Shown here in pieces: positions 11,320 to 23,600 of a stretch of DNA of 64,000 nt (its first letter is position 1; the number at the start of each line of letters is the position of its first letter). The position numbers and the translations under genes are program-made. The DNA lies in NCBI GenBank assembly GCA_009836625.1, contig VXVC01000012.1, forward strand, positions 661,983 to 725,982, given 5' to 3'. This DNA is from Holophagales bacterium. GTDB taxonomy: Bacteria; Acidobacteriota; Thermoanaerobaculia; Multivoradales; Multivoraceae. The notes below the pieces were generated by a model, which was given only the letters and a program-made list of their open reading frames with translations, did not search any database and had not been told where the DNA came from.

Positions 11320-11987
11320 GCGCCCCGGCGGGCGGCGCCATGGAACGAGCGGCGGTCGCCGTTGCGGTCTGCCTTGCGTTTTCCGTCGCTCCGGCGCGGG
11401 CGATGGATCCTTGTGAGTCCGACTTCGGGTCGGCGTCTGAGGAACACCTCAGCGGCAGTCCTCTGGCGTGGGACGTGCCGGCGGTTGGGAAGTGGCGCGT
11501 GTCGAGACGTGAAGCGGGCGGCCGTATCCGGGAGGGCTGCGGTCTCGGCGTGATCGAAGCGCCTCTGAGTGCGGTACGCGGCGTCATCGACGCGGCGGCG
11601 GACTTCGACCAGTTCATGCCGCGCGTCCTGGAATCCGACGTCGAGGCGGTCTCGCCGGGTGTCTACCTGAACCGGCAGGTCCTGGACATGCCGTTTCCCG
11701 TCGAGGATCGGCGCTACACGGTTCGGGTGGAAACCGGAGCCGTCGAGACGGGAGCGGGTAGCGGATGGCGCGCACGCTGGACCTACGTCGAGGGTTCGGG
11801 GAACGTGCGGGAGAGCAAGGGCTCCTGGACGCTGATTCCGCTTGATTCCCAGCGGACCGTCGTCGTCTACCGTTTGCTGACCGACCCGGGGGGCCGCCTT
11901 CCGGCGTGGATCGTCGACTTCACCGCGCCCCGCGCGCTGCGGCGCGTGCTGGCGTCGGTACGGGAGAGAGTGCTCGGCCGGAAGTAG
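11316..11987 (+). CDS. Secreted SRPBCC/START-like lipid-binding-fold protein
   Basis: 223 residues with a signal peptide (VAVAVCLAFSVAPARA). The rest fits an SRPBCC helix-grip fold: the I-x-APLSAVRGVIDAAADFDQFMP segment, LNRQVLDMPFPVEDRRYTVR, and the C-terminal helix FTAPRALRRVLASVRERVLG. Such proteins bind hydrophobic ligands, but the ligand is unknown. TTG 11316 overlaps the symporter stop (TTGA); ATG 11340 is an alternative start that still leaves a good signal peptide. The stop lies 9 bases from the convergent FabF-like gene. Confidence 0.72.
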   Translation: MSAPAGGAMERAAVAVAVCLAFSVAPARAMDPCESDFGSASEEHLSGSPLAWDVPAVGKWRVSRREAGGRIREGCGLGVIEAPLSAVRGVIDAAADFDQFMPRVLESDVEAVSPGVYLNRQVLDMPFPVEDRRYTVRVETGAVETGAGSGWRARWTYVEGSGNVRESKGSWTLIPLDSQRTVVVYRLLTDPGGRLPAWIVDFTAPRALRRVLASVRERVLGRK

Positions 11988-11996
11988 CTCGGCCTC

Positions 11997-13244
11997 TCAG
12001 CCCTCGCCGAGGACGAGGACGACGTTCTGGCCGCCGAAGCCGAAGGCGTTCACGAGCGCCACGCGGGTGGGGTGAGCCCGGGCGCGGTTCGGGACGTAGT
12101 CCAGGTCGCAGTCCGGGTCCGGACGGTCGAGGTTGATCGTCGGCGGGATCGTCCCCTCCTCGATCGTCTTGACCGCCGCCAGGGCCGATACCGCTCCGGC
12201 CGCGCCGAGCATGTGGCCGACCTGGGACTTGGTGGCGGTGACCGCGACTTCCGAGGCCCGGTCGGCGAGCGCCTTCTTGATCGCCAGCGTCTCCGCCACG
12301 TCGCCGAGCGGCGTGGCGGTGCCGTGCGCGAAGACGGCATCGACCTCGCCGGGGTCGGTGCCGCTCGATTCGAGGGCCCTGGCCATCGCGGCCGCCGCTC
12401 CGGACCCGTCAGGACGGGGGGCGGTCAGATGGTGAGCGTCGGCGGTGACGGCGCCACCCCGGACTTCGGCGTAGACCCTGGCGCCCCGTTGCTCAGCGTG
12501 GCGCTCGGTTTCGACGACGAAGGCGACACCGCCTTCGCCGAACACGAAACCGTCACGATCGGCGTCGAACGGCCGGCTTGCTGCCTTCGGATCGTCGTTG
12601 CGGGTCGAGAGGGCCTGCAGGCGCGAGAAGGTGGCGATGATCAGTGGTGTGATAGCCGCCTCGGTGCCACCGGCGATGACGGCGTCGACTTCGCCGGAGC
12701 GCAGGAGCCGGTAGGCCTCGAGCAGCGCGTAGTTTCCGCTGGCGCAGGCGAGGGTCGAGGTCGTAGTCGGCCCGGTCAGCCCGAGCTCGATCGAGATCAG
12801 GCAGGACACGGCGTTCGGCATCACGTCGGTGACCAGGAACGGATTCGCCTGCTGCGGCCCCCGCGCGACCAGCCGACGAGTGCCGGTCTCCATGCTTCCC
12901 AGGCCTCCGCCGCCGGTGTTGAACGTGATGCCGCAGCGGTGCGCCGTGGCGGGTTCGATGGCGAGTCCCGCGTCGGCGACGGCCTGCTTGGCGGAAGCCA
13001 CGGCGAAGTGGGTAGCGCGCGCGAGGCGTCGAGCGGCCTTGCTCTCCAGCCACTCCCTGGGCTCGAAGTCGCGCACCTCGCAGGCGATCTTCACCTTGAA
13101 GCCGTCGGTGTCGAACGCGGTGATCGGTCCGGCGCCCGAGTCGCCGGCCTTCATCCGGCGCCAGAAGGTGTCGACGTCGTTGCCGACAGGAGTCACGGCG
13201 CCGAGTCCGGTGATCACGATCCGGCCGTTGTCGGTCGCGGGCAT
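11997..13244 (-). CDS. Beta-ketoacyl-ACP synthase II (FabF-like condensing enzyme)
   Basis: 415 residues, normal length for KAS II. It catalyses decarboxylative condensation of malonyl-ACP with an acyl-ACP in fatty-acid elongation. The catalytic triad is visible: Cys167 in TLACASGN, His307 in FAHGTATPLGD, and His344 with Lys339 in KSQVGHMLGAAG. The N-terminus RIVITGLGAVTPVGND is typical. The gene is monocistronic and convergent with the SRPBCC gene, with no acpP or fabG nearby, so it may be a secondary or pathway-specific ketosynthase rather than the housekeeping fabF. Confidence 0.9.
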   Translation of the reverse strand: MPATDNGRIVITGLGAVTPVGNDVDTFWRRMKAGDSGAGPITAFDTDGFKVKIACEVRDFEPREWLESKAARRLARATHFAVASAKQAVADAGLAIEPATAHRCGITFNTGGGGLGSMETGTRRLVARGPQQANPFLVTDVMPNAVSCLISIELGLTGPTTTSTLACASGNYALLEAYRLLRSGEVDAVIAGGTEAAITPLIIATFSRLQALSTRNDDPKAASRPFDADRDGFVFGEGGVAFVVETERHAEQRGARVYAEVRGGAVTADAHHLTAPRPDGSGAAAAMARALESSGTDPGEVDAVFAHGTATPLGDVAETLAIKKALADRASEVAVTATKSQVGHMLGAAGAVSALAAVKTIEEGTIPPTINLDRPDPDCDLDYVPNRARAHPTRVALVNAFGFGGQNVVLVLGEG

Positions 13245-13320
13245 CGCGCGAGGATAGCGCCGCTCCCTGCGCTACGCTCGCCGCTCGCCTCCTTCAAGGC
13301 CCTGAACAGGGAGTTCGAGC

Positions 13321-15078
13321 ATGAGTCGAGAGCCTGTCCTTCGGTTGGCAACGGTTGCCGCGGCGCTTCTGGCCGCGGTCGGGCCGGCCCTTCACGCCCA
13401 GTCCGGCGAGGACTTCATCCCCGTCACCGACGCGATGCTGGAGGATCCGGCCCCCGGCGACTGGCTGCACTGGCGTCGCACCCAGAATGGCTGGGCCTAC
13501 AGCCCTCTCGACCAGATCGACCGGGAGAACGTGGGCGAGTTGACGCTGGCCTGGTCGCGCGGACTGGAGGAGGGTAGCCAGCAGGGGACGCCGCTCGTCT
13601 ACGACGGCGTCATGTACTACCCGAATCCAAGCAGTGTCACCCAGGCGATCGACGCGGCGACGGGCGATTTCCTCTGGGAGTACAGGCGGCCGATCCCGAA
13701 GGACATCGCCACCTACGTCGGCGGCCTGGAGACGGTCAACCGGAGTATCGCGATCTACGGCGGTCTGATCATCGACACCGCGAACGACGGCTACGTCTAC
13801 GCGCTGGACGCGCTGACCGGCGAACTGGTCTGGGAGACGCGAATCGTGGACTACGAGGAGGAGCCGGCCCGGCACTCGACCGGGCCCATCATCGCCGCCG
13901 GCCGCGTGATCTCGGGGCGAAGCTGCCGTCCGCACCGGGGGCCGGAGGCGTGCTTCATCGCCGCCCACGACGCGACGACGGGCGAGGAACTCTGGCGCCG
14001 GCCTCTGATCCCGGGGCCGGGCGAGCCGGGGAATGAGACCTGGGGCGACCTGCCGTTCGAGAACCGGCACCACGTCGGGTCCTGGATGGCGCCGAGCTAC
14101 GACCCCGAGCTCGAACTGCTGATCGTCGGCACGTCGGTCACTTCGCCGGCGCCGAAGTTCCTGCTCGGCGGCCACGAGAAGCGGCACCTCTACCACAACT
14201 CGACCCTGGCTCTGGAGGTCGCGACCGGCGAGGTGCGGTGGTACTACCAGCACCTGAACGACCACTGGGACCTGGACCATCCCTTCGAGCGGCTGCTGGT
14301 CGATACGGCCGTCGCGCCCGACACGGAGGCCGTCGCGTGGCGGAATCCCCGGATCGAGGCGGGGGAGATGCGCAAGGTAGTGACCGGCGTCCCCGGCAAG
14401 ACCGGTCTCGTCTACACCCTCGACCGCGAAACGGGAGAGTTCCTGTGGGCGCGGCCGACGGTGCCTCAGAACGTGATCGAGCGGATCGACGGCGAAACGG
14501 GCGTCGTGGTCGAGAACCCGGAAGTTGTCTTCACCGAACTGGAGCAGGAGCGGCTGATCTGCCCGTCGCTCCTCGGCGGCAAGGACTGGGAGGCGGGCGC
14601 CTACAGCCCGCTGACCAACGCGATGTACTACCCGCTCCGGAATCTCTGCTCCCAGATGACGACCCGCGTCGGCCGCGGGGCGATGCACTACGCACTGGTC
14701 AACGAAACGCAGTTCGCACCGGGGAAGGAGACGCTCGGCACGGTCTACGCGATCTCCGCCGAAACCGGCGAGACCCTGTGGCTACACGAGCGCCTGCCGG
14801 TGACGATGTCGCTCGTCGCGACCGCAGGCGGCCTCGTCTTCGGCGGCGACGTGGCTGGCCGCTTCTGGGCGCTGGACCAGGAAAGCGGCGAGGTGCTCTG
14901 GGAGATCAACCTCGGCTCCTCGGTAACCGGATTCCCGGTCAGCTACGAGGTCGACGGTCGCCAGTACGTGGCCGTCGGCACCGGCGCCGAGGGCGGGTCG
15001 ACGTCGACCTACCGGAGGCTGACGTCGGAGCTCCGGCCGAGCTCGAACAACACGCTGTTCGTGTTCGCGCTGCCTTGA
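13321..15078 (+). CDS. PQQ-dependent alcohol dehydrogenase-like beta-propeller protein
   Basis: 585 residues with a signal peptide (AALLAAVGPALHAQS). It is an eight-bladed quinoprotein-type propeller with repeated blade motifs such as AIDAATGDFLWEYRRP, ALDALTGELVWETRI, TLDRETGEFLWARP and ALDQESGEVLWEINLG. The start GDWLHWRRTQNGWAYSPLDQI is the standard entry of type I quinoprotein alcohol dehydrogenases. A periplasmic enzyme oxidising an alcohol or aldehyde to a cytochrome is expected. No cytochrome partner or PQQ biosynthesis gene adjoins. It could instead have lost PQQ binding. Confidence 0.88.
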   Translation: MSREPVLRLATVAAALLAAVGPALHAQSGEDFIPVTDAMLEDPAPGDWLHWRRTQNGWAYSPLDQIDRENVGELTLAWSRGLEEGSQQGTPLVYDGVMYYPNPSSVTQAIDAATGDFLWEYRRPIPKDIATYVGGLETVNRSIAIYGGLIIDTANDGYVYALDALTGELVWETRIVDYEEEPARHSTGPIIAAGRVISGRSCRPHRGPEACFIAAHDATTGEELWRRPLIPGPGEPGNETWGDLPFENRHHVGSWMAPSYDPELELLIVGTSVTSPAPKFLLGGHEKRHLYHNSTLALEVATGEVRWYYQHLNDHWDLDHPFERLLVDTAVAPDTEAVAWRNPRIEAGEMRKVVTGVPGKTGLVYTLDRETGEFLWARPTVPQNVIERIDGETGVVVENPEVVFTELEQERLICPSLLGGKDWEAGAYSPLTNAMYYPLRNLCSQMTTRVGRGAMHYALVNETQFAPGKETLGTVYAISAETGETLWLHERLPVTMSLVATAGGLVFGGDVAGRFWALDQESGEVLWEINLGSSVTGFPVSYEVDGRQYVAVGTGAEGGSTSTYRRLTSELRPSSNNTLFVFALP

Positions 15079-15214
15079 GGGGCCGGCCGCCTAGGCTCTG
15101 ACCCGTTCGCGTCTCCGGCGACGTCAGGGAGCGAGTGCTGATCGTCCCAGCGCGACTCCGGAATCTCCGACGGTGCGCCTGGTCGATGGCAGGCGGCCGC
15201 CGCTGGCATACGTC

Positions 15215-17794
15215 TCAGTGGTACGCGGAACCAACGGAGCCGTAGAGATCTCCGGGGTCGTCGTTTTCGGTGACTGCGGTCCGTATGGTGGCTACCTTCA
15301 GATCCAGAACCCGCAGGTGCCCGTCCGCCATGCGGGCGACGGATTCGATCCGGTAGAAGGAGTCGCCGTGTGCCTCGGCGAACTCGGCCAGTCCTCGCAG
15401 CTTCACGAGAGCGTCGGCGAGTTGGGTGCCGTGCGGGTCGACGATGGAGACGTTCACTTTTTCGGTTCCGCCCTGGAAGAACAGGAAGTCGGGGCACATT
15501 CGACGCCAATTGTCCCGTGCGTCCCGGTAGGCGATCGCGAGGGCATCGCCCGATGGCCGTGACGGGTTCCTGTACCAAGCCAAGAAATCTGGCTGCTTCA
15601 TTTCCTTGTCGAGCACGTCGATCTCCCACTGGTTCAACGAGCCGACGGGGAAGTTGCCGGCCGCGTCGCACATGAGGTGACCCGTCCGAATCGGCAGCTT
15701 CTGGCCGTCCTTGTCCTCGGTCTCTTCGGTGCGCACGCGGGGTCGCTTGATCTCGATCATCTGCGGTTCGGTCGCCATGCTCCTGATCTCGTCGTACGCG
15801 GTCTGGCGCTCGTCGGTCAGTCTCTTGATTGCGACCCGATACTCGTCGAACCACGTTGCGGCGAGTTCGTCGGCTTCCCGGTCGAGTTCGGCGGGCACCT
15901 CGGCAACTTGCGACAGCGCCGCGACCTGCACATGGGCGTCGAAGAGATCATCGTCTTGACCGTGCCCGGCTGGAGCCAGATGCTCGACGTACCTCCGCGC
16001 CAGTTCCGCCGTCAGAATCCGGCGCGCGCGCGCGAACTCCGCTTCGACGGAGCGTTCGTCAGCCGCTTCCACGAAGGCCTGCTGTTCGCGAACCTCCCCG
16101 CCCACGACGGCTGCGATCAACGTTTGGCCCTCCACTTCGAGGATCTGTTTCCTCGTTGCGTCTGCCTCGCTCCGGTGCTGGGTTGCCAGACCGTCGAGCT
16201 TGGCGAAGAGCCGTTCGTACGCGGCGGCTTGGGCTTCCGGCTTCAAGCCATCGCGAGCAAGCGCTAGGGCTAGGGCGGTGACCCTCGCAACAGGACGCGC
16301 GTTTCTCCGTGGCAGGGTTTGGGATGGCAGCGCATCGAACGCCTGCCACACCCTTGCGGGGATCGCGGGATTGGCCTTCATGTCGACGGGCGCCAGCAAG
16401 ACGCGCCGGCCGGCGCCTCCACCCGTGCCGTCGGGGTCGCTTTCCCGGTCACCGAGCATTCTCTTTGCAACTTTGGCGGCCGTAGTCCGATCGAAGTAGG
16501 GGAGTAGGCACTCGACCGAGTTCAGGAGATCGTTGCCAGGGACGCGTCGCGCCAGCGGCGTGCGGACCATTCGGCCGAGAAGCTGGGTGATGTGCGTCTC
16601 GTCCCTGGCGGGGCGGAAGGACACGAGCACTTCGGCCCGGGGGCAGTCCCAGCCGGTCGAGATCGCGTCCTTGGCGAACAGCACCCGGATGTGTTCCCGA
16701 TCCTGCACCGTCTCCGGGCTGACGTGCGGCACGGCGAAGTTCTCGAGCTCGATCGGCGCGTGATCGCCGAACACATGGGCCATCGAGTCTGCTTCGAGCT
16801 CGGGCCAGTTCTCTCGGATCGTCGCGAAGGCCGAACGCAGCAACGCATCGGGCGGTGTGTTCGGCACCTGGACGACGAGAAGAGGATGTACCGGCGCGGC
16901 GTGAAGGCCTTCCGCCTCGGCGTACGCTCGCCATGACTCGGTGCAATCGCGCGCCTTCCTCGCGGCGCGAGCCAGGAGCACGGTGTCGAACCGGCCGGTC
17001 CCCGTAGGGAAGTCGATCCGGATGTCGTCCTTGAGCAGCCCCGATTCCTGTACTCGCATGGGGTCTACGACCACGGGCGGATAGGTGGTCCGGTTCTCCG
17101 CTCGCGCCATTGCCTCGTCGAAGCGCTGGACGGTTGCGGAGATTCCCCAGACGATTGGCACGGGCGGGACGCTACGGGCGCCGTTGACCAGCCGCTGCAC
17201 GATCGTCGTCCGCTCTGTCCGCTCTGTCTTGTTCGGCGCCTTCATTCCCCTGTGGGCTTCGTCGAGGATCACGTGCAGCGCAAGGGCGTCATCGGCGATC
17301 GTGTTGGCCAGGGTGTCCCACATCGTGAACGCGCGTGCGTCCGGCATTGGGCGTTGGACGCCGGCTGCGTCGCCGTCGGGGCCGCCGCGCACGAGCAAAG
17401 AGTTTCTGCCCAGCTTCTGGGAGTTGAGGAAGTACACGCATCCGGGTTCGAGCTTCTCTTGGTTGAAGGTGTTTCCGATCACGACCAGGCGGGAGTAAGG
17501 GATGCGATCCGCCGCGTCCATCAGGCGAAACCGGGTCTGCTCGTTGAGAGAGGGATCGTGGGTGAACCAGAGGACGACGGCGCCCGGTTCCGGCTCGATG
17601 TCGCGGTCCGGGTCGCCCTTGAAGAGTGCTTCGATGACCGCGGCCGCCATCACCGGCTTGCCGGCCCCTGTGGTCGCCGTGAGAGAGAAGGCTCCTGGAG
17701 CTCCGTGTTGCCGCCAGTCCCGGCGTGCGCGCTCCAGCCGCTCGAGGACGTCTCCCACCGCGTCGGTCTGGTAGTCCTTGAGCGTGTATCTCAC
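15215..17794 (-). CDS. DEAD/DEAH-box helicase, type III restriction subunit-like (Res), with Walker A Thr/Ser replaced by Pro
   Basis: 859 residues. SF2 helicase motifs in order: TATTGAGKP (about 39-47), DEAH (178-181), ISAT (about 218-221), STGWDCPRAEVLVSFR and QLLGRMVRTP (motifs V and VI). In Walker A the residue after Lys46 is Pro47 (codon CCG) instead of the usual Thr/Ser, which should impair Mg-ATP binding. A conserved C-terminal block (CPDFLFFQ...SIVDPHG...KLRGLAEFAE) resembles a nuclease-associated tail of this family. It starts 7 bases after the mod stop, so mod-res form one operon. It would translocate and cleave DNA lacking Mod methylation, if active. Confidence 0.83.
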   Translation of the reverse strand: MRYTLKDYQTDAVGDVLERLERARRDWRQHGAPGAFSLTATTGAGKPVMAAAVIEALFKGDPDRDIEPEPGAVVLWFTHDPSLNEQTRFRLMDAADRIPYSRLVVIGNTFNQEKLEPGCVYFLNSQKLGRNSLLVRGGPDGDAAGVQRPMPDARAFTMWDTLANTIADDALALHVILDEAHRGMKAPNKTERTERTTIVQRLVNGARSVPPVPIVWGISATVQRFDEAMARAENRTTYPPVVVDPMRVQESGLLKDDIRIDFPTGTGRFDTVLLARAARKARDCTESWRAYAEAEGLHAAPVHPLLVVQVPNTPPDALLRSAFATIRENWPELEADSMAHVFGDHAPIELENFAVPHVSPETVQDREHIRVLFAKDAISTGWDCPRAEVLVSFRPARDETHITQLLGRMVRTPLARRVPGNDLLNSVECLLPYFDRTTAAKVAKRMLGDRESDPDGTGGGAGRRVLLAPVDMKANPAIPARVWQAFDALPSQTLPRRNARPVARVTALALALARDGLKPEAQAAAYERLFAKLDGLATQHRSEADATRKQILEVEGQTLIAAVVGGEVREQQAFVEAADERSVEAEFARARRILTAELARRYVEHLAPAGHGQDDDLFDAHVQVAALSQVAEVPAELDREADELAATWFDEYRVAIKRLTDERQTAYDEIRSMATEPQMIEIKRPRVRTEETEDKDGQKLPIRTGHLMCDAAGNFPVGSLNQWEIDVLDKEMKQPDFLAWYRNPSRPSGDALAIAYRDARDNWRRMCPDFLFFQGGTEKVNVSIVDPHGTQLADALVKLRGLAEFAEAHGDSFYRIESVARMADGHLRVLDLKVATIRTAVTENDDPGDLYGSVGSAYH

Positions 17795-17801
17795 TTCACC
17801 G

Positions 17802-19972
<2,171 letters not shown>

Positions 19973-20131
19973 GATTCTCAGGGGCCGGTCGTTTCCGAAG
20001 CGGCGCGGGAACGCCGTCGGGATGTTAGCGCGGGCATCAGGGACGGCGCCATTGCCTTGTGCCTCTCGCGGTAGCGAGGCCGTGAGGCGATCCCGTGCCT
20101 ACGGCAGGATTTTTTCGTAGTAACATCAATT
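19973..20131. other. Divergent intergenic region between mod and brnT
   Basis: 159 bases holding the 5' ends of the leftward mod-res operon and the rightward brnTA pair. A T-rich patch (TTTTTT at about 20110-20115, then AGTAACAT) just before brnT could contribute a promoter. No clear operator palindrome was seen. Confidence 0.4.
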
Positions 20132-20401
20132 GTGCGGATCGAGTTCGACGAGGCGAAGCGCTCAGCCACGCTCGGCGTCAGGGGCCTCGACATGGCCCGG
20201 GCCGGCGAGGTACTCGCGGGCGCGACACTGACCGTCGAAGACGACCGGCAGGACTATGGAGAGAGCCGCTTCATCACGATCGGGTTCCTCGAGGCCAGGA
20301 TGGTGGTTCTCGTCTGGACGCTTCGGGACGGTGCTTACCGGATCATCAGTATGAGGAAAGCCAATGACCGCGAACAGTCGCTCTACGGTCCCAGATTCTG
20401 A
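20132..20401 (+). CDS. brnT: BrnT-family ribonuclease toxin
   Basis: 89 residues with the BrnT layout: N-terminal IEFDEAKRSATL, central GESRFITIGF strand, and C-terminal RIISMRKANDREQSLY, which carries the Arg/Asn/Glu cluster typical of the RelE-like BrnT fold. BrnT cleaves RNA and arrests growth unless bound by BrnA. GTG 20132 has no Shine-Dalgarno sequence and may be leaderless. The 3' end overlaps brnA by 38 bases. BrnA normally autorepresses the operon. Confidence 0.88.
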   Translation: MRIEFDEAKRSATLGVRGLDMARAGEVLAGATLTVEDDRQDYGESRFITIGFLEARMVVLVWTLRDGAYRIISMRKANDREQSLYGPRF

Positions 20402-20621
20402 ACAGGACATCGCTCCCGACCTCTCAAGGGGTGAGTGGCCCGAGAGGTTCGCGAAGGCGACGGTTCGTCGTGGCCGGCCGCCGAGCGCCAATCCGAAGAT
20501 CTCCACGACCATCCGGCTCTCCCGTGAGGTCGTCGATCACTTCAAGGCCGGCGGGCGCGGATGGCAGACGCGGATCGATGCGGCGCTTCGCGAGTGGATC
20601 AAGAGGGGGGACGCGGCCTGA
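20364..20621 (+). CDS. brnA: BrnA-family antitoxin
   Basis: 85 residues. The C-terminal half has the BrnA ribbon-helix-helix signature: RRGRPP, KISTTIRLSREVVDHFKAGG, then GWQTRIDAALREWI. It neutralises BrnT and represses the shared promoter as a DNA-binding dimer. ATG 20364 lies inside the end of brnT, giving tight toxin-first coupling as in known brnTA loci. The stop is 23 bases from the convergent end of the NACHT gene. Confidence 0.88.
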   Translation: MTANSRSTVPDSEQDIAPDLSRGEWPERFAKATVRRGRPPSANPKISTTIRLSREVVDHFKAGGRGWQTRIDAALREWIKRGDAA

Positions 20622-20644
20622 CCCTCACGGGCGTCTCGGGAGGG

Positions 20645-23600
20645 CTACGAGGTCTTGGGCGGCTCGGACACGTCCACGGTGCACACTGAGATCAAGCGCT
20701 CTTCTTGATCGCTGAGTCGCTCCTGGATTCTCTGCTTGACGTCGTCAGCGGTCTCAGGAGTCCAGCCTCCGAGTTTCATGGGCCGGCACTTCTCGGTGTC
20801 GCCGAACCAGAACACCAGGTAGATCCCATGCCCACCGGCACCGGGATCACGCGTGTACTTAGCGATCAACTGGTCGTGGACCGCTGTCCACAGGTCGTCG
20901 TGGCAGCTTCGCTTGATCTCCACCGGCACGTTGAACCCTCCGAAACTCACGCGGATGTCCGACCGCTTGTCGTCGGCGTAGTGGCCCTCCGGCTGAGCGT
21001 CGGTTCCGAGTGGTTGAAGGCGGTCCTGTAGATCGGACAGCAACGCGTTACGGCATGCGTCCTCAGGCTTGGGCTTCTCAGGGCGGTCGTAGCCATCGAC
21101 GTTCCAGTACTGGCGCCAGTCCGATGTGCTGCCGTCGCGGATCTTGAGGGCGAGATCGTTCAACTCGTGGAGCACGAGAGCCCGGAGATCTCCCGCGTTC
21201 GCCGGAGGACCGTTCTTGAGCGTCCGGACCACTTGACGGATGTCGCTATGTTTGTACTCGTGCTCCCGACGCCTCCAGGCTTGGCGTTCCGTGGCGTCTG
21301 CGATTGCAGCCTGCCACGGCTGCGCCTCGGGCATTCCTGCCAGGGCCTCGAGAGTTTCTGTTGCTAGGGCGCTCGGGTCGCCGTTCAGAGTGTTGATCAG
21401 ATCCGCTGTCACCCAGAAGGCTCTTGGCGGAACTCCGTCGGCCGTCAGCGCTGCTCCCATGGTGGCGACAAACGGGCAGATGTCGGGAGCCGCCAGACGC
21501 TTCGCGAAGTCTCTCGCGGACCGTCCTGCCGCCACGAACCTCGGCAACCAGCTCAGACCCTCTCTGTTGCTCGCTAGGCCGAGAAACTCCTCCTCGTAGC
21601 GCCTCGGCGCCACCATGTAGCCTGCCGCGAGCCAGCAGGCGTGCTCCGCCGGCCCTTGGTCGCTCCCCTGTAGTCGTTCGCTGATGACGCTCTTCACCTC
21701 CGTGACGTCGCAGCTCGTGAGCGCTGCGTTCAGTGACCAGCAGAGGGACGTGATGACCGCTTCCGTTTCCGCCTTCGGGAAACTCTCAAGCAGAGGCAGG
21801 GAAACCAGTTGGGCTACCTCGCGAAGGTCTTCGGCGTTCGCCAGTTCCCGGAGTTCGATGGCCGGCTGCGCGCCCGTCGTGAGCTTTCGTTTCGCGTTGC
21901 GGCGTAGCACGTCCGCCACCAGTTCCGTATCGTCCTGCAGCAGGGTGCGGAACCACTCCGGTCGGTACGCCTTCACCTCGTCCTCGCTGGCGGGATCGAC
22001 GAACTTCCGCGGAAGCAGATGGAGCGTCGTCACAGCCAGCCGGACCTTGCTTTCGTCGAGGTCGGTCGTAGACAGCCTGCCCGACTGCTCGAGACTGTGT
22101 AGTCCTGCAGCGAAGGGAAGCAGGAGGGGGTCGACTCTGGTCTGGTCGTAGAGCCGGACCACATCGTCGCAGGCAGGTAGGTCGTTTCGCTCTACGGTTC
22201 CCTCGAGACCGGCTACGAGGAGGTCGATGAGGTCGACACGGCTTCCCACCAAGTCGCCGAGGCGTTGTCTGGCCGCCCGTCCCGCGGAGTCCGCGCGGAG
22301 GCCGAGATAGGCCTCGGCGGCTCGGTGCAGCAGTATGGGAGCGCCCTGTCCTTCTCGTAGCGCCGGTGCCTGGTCGGCGATCTGCGCTTGCCAGGATCGT
22401 TGTTCCGGCGTGTCCTTAGGTGACGCTGTCTCCGCCGCCAAGCGGGTCAGCACTTGAGGTTCTCTTCCGGTTCCAGCGCTCGTTCGACGTCGCACGATCT
22501 CGTCGAACTGCTTCGTGAGGGCCTTGTCCGGCGCCAGACCGGTACGAGCCGCCTCGACGCTTAGGCCGTCAGCGTGCCCTCCATCCACCACGCTGTCAGC
22601 GAGTTCCTGGACGTAGAGCGCGGCCTCTCCTGTGTCTTCGGCGGCGAGAGCCTGGTCCAAGCACCACTGCCCGTATCGTCGTGGGCGAACTCCGAACAGG
22701 CGACGGTCGATCAGGTCTGTGAGGCTCTCGCCGTTGGCCAAGCAGGTCTTGACGCCATGGACGATGAGCGCCCTCACTGTGTCGGAGTTCGTTCGCAGAT
22801 GCAGCTTGACGAGGACCTTCTTCGACTTGGGTACGCTGAGCCCCGGATCTGAGACGACGCCTAGCCAGTCGTAGAGACGGCCGGGTTCAATGTCTTCGTG
22901 GTTCGCTTTCACGAGTCGATCCAACACGACTCGATCCAGAAGGTCGACCGGCAGTTCCCCCAGACCGCTGAACCGGGCAGGTTCACCGGCCAGAAAGGGC
23001 CGGTAGTCCTCAAACCGGGACGCAATGCCGTCGAGCAACTCCGCCAGTTGTTCCGGACTGGACTGGTCGGGAACGTGCGAGGTCCAGAAGCGCACGTACT
23101 CGCCCCGCGCTGAACGCGGTGCCCCGAAGTGGCGCAGCACGTCCGTGACGCACAGCACCTTCGGGTAGAGAGCCTTGAGCAGGAGGCCCAAGAGTCCGTC
23201 CGCCGGATCGTCGAGCTGACCCTCCTCAATCTCGACCAGCAGTCCCTTCAGCTTGCCGTAGTCGAGGCTACCTCGTTCGCAGTATCGGATCAGCACATCG
23301 AGCGCGGCGCATCGGACGCCGTGGCTCCACGTCGGATCACGTACCGCCGCTCCCAGAGAACCCGAGAGGGCCAGCAGCGGCTCGCCGTCGGCCAGCATCT
23401 GCATGAGCAGCATCACGTACGGCTGGTGTCCTTGGCTCCTGTCGCTGTCTGTCAGGACGTCCCTGAAGGTGGTCTCGAGTTCCGACGACACGATCGCGCC
23501 GATTCCTGGCAGCATGGAGATGGACCGGTTGCACCATGGATTCCAGTAAGACTCCCGGCGCAGGTTCAAGACGAGGTCGCGTTTCTCGTCCGCTGAGTAG

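Noticed and set aside
16022..16034. GCGCGC dinucleotide run inside res as a second phase switch
   Set aside because: Only six units, in a GC-rich gene with an intact frame; slippage potential is small.
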